Assembly: GCA_964521425.1 (NCBI GenBank)
Contig: CAZFRO010000008.1
Coordinates: forward strand, 50,712 to 114,711
Reading direction: 5' to 3'
DNA length: 64,000 nt
Origin: Joyebacterum sp964521425
Lineage (GTDB): Bacteria; Joyebacterota; Joyebacteria; Joyebacterales; Joyebacteraceae
Position 1 is the first letter of the stretch. The number at the start of each line of letters is the position of its first letter. Positions 1 to 7,845 of the stretch are shown here, in pieces. The translations under genes were made by a program, and so were the position numbers. The notes under the pieces are model-generated. The model was not told the DNA's origin. It did no database searches and saw only the letters and a program-made list of their open reading frames with translations.

Positions 1-98
1 ACGGACGCTGCCTCAGCAAGGAGCTTGCCGGCCAGCATCAGCCCCTGCCCGCCCGAACCTGAGAGGCGGATCTCGAATCTGCCACTGTCTTTCGTCAC
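1..98 (-). CDS. korG: 2-oxoacid:ferredoxin oxidoreductase gamma subunit (5' end only)
   Basis: Only the first 32 codons are inside the window; the gene runs off the left edge. Translation from a GTG at 98 gives a short lead, then RLSGSGGQGLMLAGKLLAEA, the glycine-rich opening typical of the gamma subunit of 2-oxoacid:acceptor oxidoreductases. It follows the beta subunit by about 50 bases on the same strand, so it completes an alpha-beta-gamma-delta (ferredoxin) set. The gamma subunit is known to form part of the heteromeric enzyme that oxidises a 2-oxoacid to its acyl-CoA with reduction of ferredoxin. The identity rests on this motif and on position. Confidence 0.8.
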   Translation of the reverse strand, partial: MTKDSGRFEIRLSGSGGQGLMLAGKLLAEAAS

Positions 99-149
99 TT
101 GCGAATCCTCGCGTTGTTGTCGCCGCACTCTTGGCGCACTCAGGCGTGA

Positions 150-1058
150 CTACCCGATCCTCGCCTTGAGCTTATCTCCGAGTTCCTCGTAACTCTCGAT
201 CGTCGCCCTGAGCTTCTGATTGACGGTCGAGGAATCTGCCGTCAGATCCCGAGCGAGCTTGTCATAGACATCGATGAACTCGGGCTGGTCCTTCTCGACG
301 TGAATGCCGCGAACGAGCTTCCCAACGAGTTCATCGTCGGACATATCGTTCGCCTGCTTCACGGTGACCGCGCTTTCCTTCATCCACTTGAACATGTCGA
401 CCGAACCGGAGAACTTGTTGAGTCTTCCATAGCTCGTGTAGCAGTTGCTGATGACCTCAACAACGGAGAACCCGCGGTGCCGGATGGCACGCTCGATCAG
501 CTTGTCGAGTTCGCGCACGTGGTAGACCGTCGTGCGCGCTACGAATGTCGCACCGGCCCCGGCTGCAAGCGAGACGACGTCGAACTCGTACTCAACGTTG
601 CCGTAGGGAGCGGTCGTCCCTCGCTTGCCGTGAGGCGTGGTCGGCGAGTACTGCCCACCGGTCATCCCGTAGATGTGGTTGTTCACTATGATCGCCGTGA
701 TATCGATGTTGCGCCTGCAGGCGTGGATGAAGTGGTTGCCTCCGATCGCCACTGCGTCGCCGTCGCCCATTGCAGTGACGACCGTGAGTTCGGGATTGGC
801 CAGCTTCACGCCCGTGGCGAACCCGAGCGCTCTGCCGTGGGTCGTATGCAGGCTGTTGGTGTCTATGTATGTGGGAAGCCGTCCGGTGCACCCGATTCCC
901 GAGATCGTCGCCATCTTGTTCTTCTCGATCCCCATCTCGGAGATCACCCTCGTGAGACTGCTCATCACGACTCCGAGACCACACCCCCCACACCACACGG
1001 TCGGTAGCTTCTTGAGGGGCTTGAGATAGGTCCTCGCGCGCTCTATTGCCTGGCTCAT
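150..1058 (-). CDS. korB: 2-oxoglutarate (2-oxoacid):ferredoxin oxidoreductase beta subunit
   Basis: This is the thiamine-diphosphate-binding subunit of 302 residues, the usual length. Visible marks are the cysteine motif WCGGCGLG (residues 22-29), C57 in GIGCTGR, and the TPP/Mg motif starting GDGD at 98-101. The enzyme interconverts 2-oxoglutarate plus CoA with succinyl-CoA plus CO2 and reduced ferredoxin in the cytoplasm. The start ATG overlaps the stop of the alpha-subunit gene by four bases (ATGA), a sign of translational coupling. The adjoining sucCD genes make 2-oxoglutarate the most likely substrate, although the family also includes pyruvate and branched-chain oxoacid enzymes. Confidence 0.92.
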   Translation of the reverse strand: MSQAIERARTYLKPLKKLPTVWCGGCGLGVVMSSLTRVISEMGIEKNKMATISGIGCTGRLPTYIDTNSLHTTHGRALGFATGVKLANPELTVVTAMGDGDAVAIGGNHFIHACRRNIDITAIIVNNHIYGMTGGQYSPTTPHGKRGTTAPYGNVEYEFDVVSLAAGAGATFVARTTVYHVRELDKLIERAIRHRGFSVVEVISNCYTSYGRLNKFSGSVDMFKWMKESAVTVKQANDMSDDELVGKLVRGIHVEKDQPEFIDVYDKLARDLTADSSTVNQKLRATIESYEELGDKLKARIG

Positions 1059-2206
1059 GACGCTATCTCCTCCAGAACGAAGTCAGTGATCTGGTCGGGC
1101 TCGAACAGATGCCCATCGACCCGCCCAAGATGTCGGACCGGAGCAACACCGGCCACGGCACGTTCCACTTCTGTCACAAGCTGTCCCAGGTTCATCTCGG
1201 GGACGATGATCGTGCGAAGCTGAGGAGCGAGCTCCTTCAGGCGTTTTCCGGAGAACGGCCAGATGGTCTTCACACGCAGAAGCCCGGCCTTCACACCACG
1301 CTCCCTCAGATCCCTCACCGATGCCTTCGCGACACGCGCTGAGGAGCCGTACGCGAAGAGCAGCACCTCACAGTCATCGGTCATCGTTTCATCGTTCATG
1401 GCCAGATCGTCCGCCTTGAGTTCGATCTTGTCCACGATCCCACGGATCTTCTTGTCCACTTCCGCCGGTACCATCGTCGGGAAGCCGCGCTCGTCGTGAG
1501 TGAGCCCCGTCACGTGGAACCGATGTGGACCGCCGAAGTGAGCCATAGGAGGAACATCACTGCATCCACAGGAGAACGGTCGATAGTCTTCTTCATCGTC
1601 GGACGGAAGCGGCCGCGAAGACACCTTGTACGATCCCGGAGCCGGAATCGTGACGCTCTCTCGCATGTGACCGATCACCTCGTCCAGAAGAAGCACAACG
1701 GGTGTACGGAACTCCTCGGACAGGCTCACGCAGCAGGCCGTGAGCTCGATGCACTCGAGGACGGTCGCCGGCGCCAACGCGATGATTGCGTGGTCGCCGT
1801 GCGTTCCCCACCGCGTCTGCATGACATCGCCCTGCGCCGGCTGCGTCGGCAGCCCGGTCGAGGGACCGGCACGCTGGACGTTCACGATGACGCATGGGAT
1901 CTCGGCGAGACATGCTAGCCCCAGGTTCTCCTGCATGAGCGAGAAACCCGGTCCGCTCGTGGCGGTCATCGATCTCGCGCCGGCAAGCGACGCTCCGATG
2001 ATAGCTGCCATCGAGGCGATCTCATCCTCCATCTGAATGAAGCGCCCACCGATCAGTGGAAGATGTCTTGCCATGAACTCTGCAACTTCGGACGATGGAG
2101 TGATGGGATAACCGGCGAAGAAATTGACGCCGGCGGCGACTGCCCCCACGGAGCAGGCTTCGTTTCCCTGCAACACCCAGATCGGCCTCTCGTTGTTCCC
2201 TGACAT
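1055..2206 (-). CDS. korA: 2-oxoglutarate (2-oxoacid):ferredoxin oxidoreductase alpha subunit
   Basis: A protein of 383 residues carrying the family signature GYPITPSSE near residues 32-40, then a conserved Met/Thr/Gly-rich stretch (SMTATSGPGFSLM, about residue 80) found in the pyrimidine-binding alpha subunit. A C-terminal transketolase-like domain II follows (from about residue 260, VLLFAYGSSARV). It pairs with the beta subunit to make the TPP active site. The gene is 43 bases downstream of the ferredoxin-subunit gene and overlaps korB. Alpha and gamma parts are separate genes here, as in the four-subunit KOR enzymes and unlike the single-chain pyruvate:ferredoxin oxidoreductases. Confidence 0.92.
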   Translation of the reverse strand: MSGNNERPIWVLQGNEACSVGAVAAGVNFFAGYPITPSSEVAEFMARHLPLIGGRFIQMEDEIASMAAIIGASLAGARSMTATSGPGFSLMQENLGLACLAEIPCVIVNVQRAGPSTGLPTQPAQGDVMQTRWGTHGDHAIIALAPATVLECIELTACCVSLSEEFRTPVVLLLDEVIGHMRESVTIPAPGSYKVSSRPLPSDDEEDYRPFSCGCSDVPPMAHFGGPHRFHVTGLTHDERGFPTMVPAEVDKKIRGIVDKIELKADDLAMNDETMTDDCEVLLFAYGSSARVAKASVRDLRERGVKAGLLRVKTIWPFSGKRLKELAPQLRTIIVPEMNLGQLVTEVERAVAGVAPVRHLGRVDGHLFEPDQITDFVLEEIAS

Positions 2207-2249
2207 GATTGATGAACCCCCGGACGCTGTGGTCCGTTAGCCGGCCTCG

Positions 2250-2528
2250 TTAGGAACCGTCCTTCTTCGCACGCTCTTTGTAGATCGTGATCGCCATATC
2301 CGGGCAGAGCATCTCGCACAGATTGCAGACGATGCACTCCTCGGGATGCTCCACAACAGGATGACCGGTCTTGTCCGCCCTGAAAACCTTCGTGGGACAG
2401 AACTCGATGCAGATGCCACAGGCCTTGCACCAGGGCTGATAGACAAACACATCCCGATCCGGGTGCTCTTCACGCGACGGGTAGTTCCATCGCCTGTTGT
2501 TCGCGGCCTCGGCCGCTTGCTTCGCCAT
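2250..2528 (-). CDS. korD: Ferredoxin-like delta subunit of 2-oxoacid:ferredoxin oxidoreductase
   Basis: A small 2[4Fe-4S] protein. Two clusters are readable: CKACGICIEFCP and CIVCNLCEMLCP, each CxxCxxCxxxCP. I place the start at the ATG at 2528 because GGGAGG lies just upstream (over the sucD stop) at normal spacing. A longer reading from a TTG at 2540 would bury that ribosome site. The sucD stop and this ATG are separated by one base, so the two are probably translationally coupled. In this complex the delta subunit carries electrons from the TPP site to external ferredoxin. Confidence 0.88.
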   Translation of the reverse strand: MAKQAAEAANNRRWNYPSREEHPDRDVFVYQPWCKACGICIEFCPTKVFRADKTGHPVVEHPEECIVCNLCEMLCPDMAITIYKERAKKDGS

Positions 2529-2529
2529 G

Positions 2530-3402
2530 CTACCTCCCAAGCGCGGTCTTCAGAAGACCCGGTATCTCACTCGGACGGTCGGCCACGGGAACACCCGCCG
2601 CCGCCAGCGCATCCATCTTCTCCTGAGCCGTACCCTTGCCGCCTGCGATGATGGCCCCGGCGTGCCCCATCCTCTTTCCCGGGGGAGCCGTTCTGCCGGC
2701 GATGAAACTCACAACAGGCTTCGTCATCTTCGCCTTGATGAACTCCGCAGCCTGCTCCTCATCGGTTCCGCCGATCTCGCCGATCAACACCACGGCCTCT
2801 GTCTCGCGATCCTTCTCGAACGCTTCGAGCGCGTCTATGAAATTCGTTCCGATTATCGGGTCACCACCTATCCCGATAACGCTCGACTGGCCCATTCCGG
2901 CGCGCCCCAGACTGTCCACGACCTCATAGGTCAGCGTTCCACTCCTCGAGACGACACCTATCCCGCCCTGCGAGTGGATGGAGCCCGGCATGATACCGAG
3001 CTTCGACTTTCCGGGGCTGATGATGCCGGGGCAGTTCGGTCCGATCATTCGGACGCCAAGTTCCTTCGCCCGCTTGTAGATCTTCGCGACATCGAGAGTG
3101 GGCACACCCTCGGAGACAACGACAACGAGCTTAGCACCGGACTCGACCGCCTCCATCGCAGCTCCCGCCGCGAACTTCGCGGGGACGAAAATTATGGTGG
3201 CGTTCGCGTTCGTCGCATCGACGGCCTCGGGCACGGTGTTGAAGATGGGAATCCCATCCATCTCCTGTCCACCCTTGCCGGGTGTGACCCCCGCGACAAC
3301 GTTGGTACCGTACTCGACCATAGCACGTGTGTGGAACGAGCCGTCGCGGCCGGTGATGCCCTGGACGCAGACTCGTGTGGCTTCATCCAGAAAGATACTC
3401 AC
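2530..3402 (-). CDS. sucD: Succinate-CoA ligase (ADP/GDP-forming) subunit alpha
   Basis: 290 residues, normal for SucD. The CoA-binding Rossmann opening (CVQGITGRDGSFH, residues 12-24) and the phosphohistidine segment GHAGAII (His about 247) are both present. The enzyme interconverts succinyl-CoA and succinate with formation or use of a nucleoside triphosphate in the TCA cycle. The start codon is GTG and overlaps the sucC stop by four bases (GTGA). Directly downstream lie the 2-oxoacid:ferredoxin oxidoreductase genes, so the operon encodes two consecutive TCA-cycle steps. Confidence 0.96.
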   Translation of the reverse strand: MSIFLDEATRVCVQGITGRDGSFHTRAMVEYGTNVVAGVTPGKGGQEMDGIPIFNTVPEAVDATNANATIIFVPAKFAAGAAMEAVESGAKLVVVVSEGVPTLDVAKIYKRAKELGVRMIGPNCPGIISPGKSKLGIMPGSIHSQGGIGVVSRSGTLTYEVVDSLGRAGMGQSSVIGIGGDPIIGTNFIDALEAFEKDRETEAVVLIGEIGGTDEEQAAEFIKAKMTKPVVSFIAGRTAPPGKRMGHAGAIIAGGKGTAQEKMDALAAAGVPVADRPSEIPGLLKTALGR

Positions 3403-4538
3403 GCCTGCCTCCTCGCCAGCTCGACCACCTTCTCAACTGCCTCATCCATCGTCTCGGCGGATTTCATATCGTGCTCTGCGAGGATTCGTCTTGCCTCCTC
3501 AGCATTCGTCCCTGTCAATCGGACAACGAGCGGAAGCCCCACCGGCCGCTCCTTGAGCGCAGCCACGAGACCCCGCGCGACGTCGTCGCAGCGGGTGATT
3601 CCTCCGAAGATGTTGATGAGAATCGATTTGACGTTCGGGTCGCTCGTGATGATGTCGATGGCGGTCTGCATCTTCTCCGGACTCGAGCTTCCTCCGATGT
3701 CGAGGAAGTTGGCCGGCTCACCGCCGTAGTACTTGATCACGTCCATTGTGGTCATGGCCAGACCGGCGCCGTTCACGATGCAACCGACGTCACCCTCGAG
3801 CTTGACGTACGAGAGACCCATCTCGCGCGCACGCCTTAGGTCGTCGGTCTCACCCGATGGATCACGCATGGCCTCAATGTCGGGATGGCGAAAGAGCGCA
3901 TTGTCGTCGATGTTGATCTTCGCATCGATGGCCCAGACCTGTTCATCCGGAGTGACGACGAGCGGGTTGATTTCTGCGAGCGAGGCATCGCTTCCTATGA
4001 AGGCGTCGTACAGCTTCTCAACGACGACCGCAATGTCACGAACCACATGGGGTCTCGTGTCGAGCTTCGCCGCAAGCTCCTGCGCCTCCGCCGTGGATAA
4101 CCCCTTGTCGGGATCGACCGGGTGCTTGTGGATTCTTTCAGGCGTCGTCGCTGCGACCTCCTCAATGTCCACACCGCCCGCGGCGCTCACCATATAGACG
4201 GGTCTCTTGGTGGCACGATCGACGACGATTCCGACGTAGTACTCGCTCTCTATGTCGACGGCGTCCGCCACCATGATTCTCTCGACCGTGAGCCCCTTGA
4301 TGTCCATCCCGAGTATGGCCGTTGCATGCGTCTGGGCCTCATCGGGAGTCTTTGCCAACTTCACGCCACCGGCCTTGCCGCGGCCGCCGACATGCACCTG
4401 AGCCTTGACGACGACCATCCTTCCGATCTCCTCGGCGACGCGACGCGCGTCCGCGGGATCGTCCACAACCTCAAACCGAGGAATCGGGACCTCATACTCA
4501 CTCAGAATTTCCCTGGCCTGGTACTCATGGATCTTCAA
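3399..4538 (-). CDS. sucC: Succinate-CoA ligase subunit beta
   Basis: 379 residues from a TTG at 4538, chosen because the protein then begins (M)KIHEYQAREIL, the standard SucC N-terminus, and because GGAGG sits about seven bases upstream. An upstream in-frame ATG (4589) would add 17 residues unlike the family. ATP-grasp features are visible: VVKAQVHVGGRGKAGG near residue 42 and the C-terminal GGITRCDDVA motif. It forms the heterodimer with the sucD product. A perfect 16-base palindrome lies about 45 bases before the start and may be a regulatory site for this operon. Confidence 0.95.
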   Translation of the reverse strand: MKIHEYQAREILSEYEVPIPRFEVVDDPADARRVAEEIGRMVVVKAQVHVGGRGKAGGVKLAKTPDEAQTHATAILGMDIKGLTVERIMVADAVDIESEYYVGIVVDRATKRPVYMVSAAGGVDIEEVAATTPERIHKHPVDPDKGLSTAEAQELAAKLDTRPHVVRDIAVVVEKLYDAFIGSDASLAEINPLVVTPDEQVWAIDAKINIDDNALFRHPDIEAMRDPSGETDDLRRAREMGLSYVKLEGDVGCIVNGAGLAMTTMDVIKYYGGEPANFLDIGGSSSPEKMQTAIDIITSDPNVKSILINIFGGITRCDDVARGLVAALKERPVGLPLVVRLTGTNAEEARRILAEHDMKSAETMDEAVEKVVELARRQA

Positions 4539-4583
4539 GTGATCCCTCCATGGATGCTCTAGGTTCCGGAGGTCCGCGATTGA

Positions 4584-4599
4584 ACCCACTGCAGTGGGT
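4584..4599. promoter_or_regulatory. Perfect 16-bp palindrome upstream of the sucCD-kor operon
   Basis: The sequence ACCCACTGCAGTGGGT is an exact palindrome. It lies between the stop of the GTPase gene (4617) and the TTG start of sucC (4538). Its size and place fit a dimeric repressor or activator site. There is no T-run after it on the minus strand, so a terminator is less likely. No regulator can be named from the sequence. Confidence 0.4.
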
Positions 4600-4616
4600 C
4601 TCAGACGGCCCCGATG

Positions 4617-5927
4617 CTACAGGAATTTCTTAAGGACGTCCACGAGCGAGGGACTACCCTTGACGTCAAGATTGTACATGACGCGCACGCTCGGCTTCTC
4701 GATCTTAATGACCTTCCTGAGATCGATCGGCGTACCGACAACCACGTAGTCGCAATCGACAGCGTTCACCGTCGTCTCCAGATCAGCAACCTGCTCGCCG
4801 CTGTACCCGGCCGCAGGCAGAAGCGTTCCGATGCCAGGGTACTTCTCGTACATCTCGCTGATCTTGCCAACGGCCTTGTCGCGCGCGTCAACGAGGATCG
4901 CGCCGGCACGCTCTGCAGCCACTGTCCCCGCCCCGATCGTCATCCCGCCGTGGGTCAGCGTGGGACCGTCCTCGATGACCAGGACACGCTTGCCCTTGAG
5001 ATCGACATCCTCCTCAAAGACCACCGGTGAATCGGCGTGGATGATCAGGGCTTCCGGGTTCACGGACTCGATGTTGCGCACAAGCTGGTCTATCTGTGCC
5101 TGCTCCGCCGAGTCTTCCTTGTTGATGATGACGACGTCCGCCATCCGGAGGTTCTGCTCTCCGGGATAGTATGTGAGTTCGTGCCCCACACGATGCGGGT
5201 CAGCCACCGTGATGTAGAGATCTGCTTCGTAGAAGGAGGCGTCGTTGTTGCCGCCGTCCCATAGGACGATGTCCGCCTCCTTCTCAACCTCTTCCAGGAT
5301 GCGTCCGTAATCCACTCCCGCGAAGACGACGTTCCCCCGGTCGATATGAGGCTCGTACTCCTCCATCTCCTCGATCGTGCACTTGTGCTTGATCATGTCG
5401 TCGTAGCTGCCGAAGCGCTGCCAGATCTGCTTCGTCAGATCCCCGTAGGGCATCGGATGTCTGATGGCGACGACCTTCTTCCCGGCCTCCATCAGGATCT
5501 CCGCAACGCGTCGCGTCGTCTGGCTCTTTCCACATCCCGTCCTGGTCGCACAGATGGCGATCACGGGCTTCTTCGATTTGAGCATCGTCTCCGCAGCACC
5601 CAGGAGAACGAAATTGGCTCCGAGGGCGTTCACCAGGGACGCCTTGTGCATCACATACTCGTGCTCCACGTCGCTGTACGCGAAGACAACATCATCTACC
5701 CTGAGTTCCTTGATCAGGCGCGGCAGATCCTCCTCCGCGCGAATCGGAATGCCGTCGGGGTAGAGCCTGCCGGCGAGTTCCGGCGGATACGCCCGGCCGT
5801 CTATGTCGGGAATCTGAGTCGCAGTGAACGCCACGACCTCGAATTCCTCGCGGTCACGATAGACCAGATTGAAATTCTGAAAGTCTCTTCCCGCCGCACC
5901 CATGATAACGACACGTCGCCTCTCCAT
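4617..5927 (-). CDS. Cyclic 2,3-diphosphoglycerate synthetase-like P-loop GTPase
   Basis: 436 residues from the ATG at 5927, which has AGGAGAGG just upstream; an upstream in-frame extension to 6014 lacks such a site. The protein starts RRRVVIMGAAGRDFQNFN, a nucleotide-binding-like opening. It carries a clear P-loop TRTGCGKS at about 128-135, with later motifs such as LWDGGNNDASFY and VVIINKED. This layout matches the family named after archaeal cyclic 2,3-diphosphoglycerate synthetase. Bacterial members are widely annotated as GTPases, and their reaction is not established. There is no obvious functional link to the downstream sucCD or the upstream heptose genes. I trust the family assignment but not the enzyme name. 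Confidence 0.75.
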   Translation of the reverse strand: MERRRVVIMGAAGRDFQNFNLVYRDREEFEVVAFTATQIPDIDGRAYPPELAGRLYPDGIPIRAEEDLPRLIKELRVDDVVFAYSDVEHEYVMHKASLVNALGANFVLLGAAETMLKSKKPVIAICATRTGCGKSQTTRRVAEILMEAGKKVVAIRHPMPYGDLTKQIWQRFGSYDDMIKHKCTIEEMEEYEPHIDRGNVVFAGVDYGRILEEVEKEADIVLWDGGNNDASFYEADLYITVADPHRVGHELTYYPGEQNLRMADVVIINKEDSAEQAQIDQLVRNIESVNPEALIIHADSPVVFEEDVDLKGKRVLVIEDGPTLTHGGMTIGAGTVAAERAGAILVDARDKAVGKISEMYEKYPGIGTLLPAAGYSGEQVADLETTVNAVDCDYVVVGTPIDLRKVIKIEKPSVRVMYNLDVKGSPSLVDVLKKFL

Positions 5928-6005
5928 CAAACCTCTCCTTGACTCACTCATAGACTGCTTTCGCGTCACCACAAGGCCGCGACGCACCCGGCCAATCGCA
6001 CGTGA

Positions 6006-6051
6006 ATCCCCCATGCACCCGCGTTCGCTTGAACGCGGCCACGTGGGGGAT
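6006..6051. repeat. Long imperfect inverted repeat (hairpin) between rfaE2 and the GTPase gene
   Basis: The inner arms CCGCGTTC and GAACGCGG close a four-base loop (GCTT). The outer arms ATCCCCCATG and CGTGGGGGAT pair over ten positions with one wobble, and a short internal loop separates the two. The structure sits at the far 5' edge of the GTPase leader. Neither strand shows a T-run after it, so it could be a factor-dependent terminator, an mRNA-stability element or an attenuator. The call is structural only. Confidence 0.45.
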
Positions 6052-6188
6052 CCAAGGTATCAAATGGACCGCCCGGATGTCGTTCCGTCGGCCCGCCTGC
6101 AGCCAAGAATGCGGCTACCAGACAAGGTCAATATGGTACTCCATTCAGGGGAAGTAGTCCAGCAGCAAATGGTGCATTCCCGCCTCTT

Positions 6189-6671
6189 CTAGCGCCCCTT
6201 CCCCGCCTCCAGAATCCTGTCAATGATGGAGCGCGTCGAACGGCCTTTCAGCACTTCGAGGGCAACAACCTTCCCTCCGTGCTCAGTCACGACTTGAGCG
6301 CCGACGATGGTCTCCACGGAGTAGTCGGCGCCCTTGACCAGCACATCCGGCACGATCGCCGCGATGAGCTCGTACGGAGTATCCTCGTCGAAGAGACAGA
6401 CGTAGTCGACCGATGCGAGCGACGCAAGCACGTGGGCACGATCGTCCTGGGGGACTATCGGTCTCGTCTCTCCCTTGAGCGCACGGACGGATCTGTCGGT
6501 GTTCAAGCCGACAACAAGGACGTCACCGAGCGACTTTGCCCGCTCGAGGTAGTCCGTGTGGCCACGATGGAGTATGTCGAAGCAACCGTTCGTGAAGACG
6601 GCGACCGCTCCGGCCGCTCGGACGTCTCTGCGAATCCCGATGAGTTCTTCACGCGACACAACCTCGCCCAC
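6189..6671 (-). CDS. rfaE2: D-glycero-beta-D-manno-heptose 1-phosphate adenylyltransferase
   Basis: 160 residues, the usual size of the free-standing adenylyltransferase. The nucleotidyltransferase motif FTNGCFDILHRGH (about residues 26-38, with the HxGH pair) is intact, and RSTRSIIDRI near the C-terminus fits the family. It transfers AMP to heptose 1-phosphate to give ADP-heptose, the precursor of LPS inner-core heptose. The kinase gene lies three bases upstream on the same strand, so the two halves of the fused enterobacterial HldE protein are separate here. Presence of the pair implies heptose-containing LPS or a related glycan. Confidence 0.93.
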   Translation of the reverse strand: MGEVVSREELIGIRRDVRAAGAVAVFTNGCFDILHRGHTDYLERAKSLGDVLVVGLNTDRSVRALKGETRPIVPQDDRAHVLASLASVDYVCLFDEDTPYELIAAIVPDVLVKGADYSVETIVGAQVVTEHGGKVVALEVLKGRSTRSIIDRILEAGKGR

Positions 6672-6673
6672 GT

Positions 6674-7678
6674 CTACTCCTCCTCGGCGTCTTCAAACGA
6701 TCCTGCTATCTCCTCGGTCGTCACTGATGCCGTGCCGACCTCTCGTATCACGACGCCCGCTGCATGGTTTGCCACGGCAGCCGCCTCGACCATTGTCGCG
6801 CCTGCTGCAAGCGCCACGGCCAGCACGCCGATCACGGTGTCCCCGGCGCCCGTGACGTCGAACACCTCTCTCGCCACGGTCGGGAGATGAGCGTGCTCGC
6901 CGTCCTTCATGAAGAGCGACATGCCCTCCTCGCCTCTTGTGATGATCACACACTCGGCGTCGAGTCTCTTACGGAGTTCCCACCCCGCTCTCAAGAGGTC
7001 CTCGTCTCCTGCTATCCTGAACCCCACGGCCCCGGCCGCCTCTTTCAGATTCGGCGTGATGGCGGTGACGCCCCTGTAGCTCCCGAAGTGTGACTCCTTC
7101 GGGTCGACGCACACGAGCTTCCCCGCCCCGCGCGCCTGCTCCAGAACCGCTCCGAGCGTCTGTTCACTCACCACGCCCTTGCCGTAGTCGGAGATGACCA
7201 GCACATCCACGGAGTCGATCGCCTGGGCGGCGAGTTCAACGAGTCGTGATGCGACGTCCGCGCTGAGAGGACGGGTGTCCTCGCGATCGGCTCGGACGAC
7301 CTGTTGGCTGTGCGCGATGATACGTGTCTTGGTTGTGGTGGGTCGCCCATCTACTTCGAGGACCTTTGATATGTCAACACCACGCTCCGTGAGAAGCGAG
7401 GTCAAGACTCCTGCGTGATCGTCGCGGCCGACGACACCCACGACTGTCGCCGATGCTCCGAGTGACGCCACGTTCTCCGCAACGTTGGCCGCTCCGCCGA
7501 ACCGGACGGTCTCCCGCGTGACCTCCACCACCGGAACGGGCGCCTCCGGTGAGATCCGGCTGACGCCTCCCCAGACGTAACGGTCCAGCATCATGTCACC
7601 GAGAATCGCGACCCTGCATCTGCCGAAGCGGTCGAGAAGTTCGGCCAGCCTCTCTCGTGTCACGTGTCTCGAATCCAT
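6674..7678 (-). CDS. rfaE1: D-glycero-beta-D-manno-heptose-7-phosphate kinase
   Basis: 334 residues of the PfkB/ribokinase fold. It shows the N-terminal GGAANVAENVASLG stretch (61-74) and the C-terminal anion-hole motif DVTGAGD (274-280), with the last Asp as the likely catalytic base. It phosphorylates heptose 7-phosphate at C1 in ADP-heptose synthesis. It is followed directly by the adenylyltransferase gene. The N-terminal SRISPEAPVPV sequence is typical of the RfaE domain I subfamily and separates it from sugar kinases of general metabolism. Confidence 0.93.
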   Translation of the reverse strand: MDSRHVTRERLAELLDRFGRCRVAILGDMMLDRYVWGGVSRISPEAPVPVVEVTRETVRFGGAANVAENVASLGASATVVGVVGRDDHAGVLTSLLTERGVDISKVLEVDGRPTTTKTRIIAHSQQVVRADREDTRPLSADVASRLVELAAQAIDSVDVLVISDYGKGVVSEQTLGAVLEQARGAGKLVCVDPKESHFGSYRGVTAITPNLKEAAGAVGFRIAGDEDLLRAGWELRKRLDAECVIITRGEEGMSLFMKDGEHAHLPTVAREVFDVTGAGDTVIGVLAVALAAGATMVEAAAVANHAAGVVIREVGTASVTTEEIAGSFEDAEEE

Positions 7679-7787
7679 GACGTCCTCCTGAAGCTCTTGC
7701 CGTGTGACGAACGGCGTCCGGCAACCGCCACGACGCAGCAGACAGGATGCTAAGCCAGTCCAATCTACAAGTCAAGGCTGCCCTGCA

Positions 7788-7829
7788 AGAAGCGGCCGGC
7801 TCCTCACGGTGCCGGCCGCCTTCTCTTTT
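7788..7829. terminator. GC-rich hairpin, probable intrinsic terminator
   Basis: GCGGCCGGC (7792-7800) and GCCGGCCGC (7811-7819) form a nine-pair stem with a ten-base loop. On the plus strand it is followed by CTTCTCTTTT; on the minus strand by TTCTTGC. It lies just after the stop of the orphan repeat-protein gene (7846) and before rfaE1. It probably ends that minus-strand transcript, although the better T-tract is on the other strand. Confidence 0.55.
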
Positions 7830-7845
7830 CACATGTCGGTATAGG

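Noticed and set aside
2497..3729. Long plus-strand open frame (410 codons) over sucCD
   Set aside because: It is antisense to sucD and sucC, which have clear family motifs; the GC-rich codons leave long open frames on the opposite strand. The predicted protein has no recognisable features.
4617..5927. Assignment as genuine cyclic 2,3-diphosphoglycerate synthetase
   Set aside because: Only family-level similarity can be seen; bacterial members have no demonstrated activity, so the enzyme name was not used as the function.
6006..6051. Intrinsic terminator for rfaE2
   Set aside because: The stem is strong, but no T-run follows on the minus strand; it is kept only as a structural repeat.
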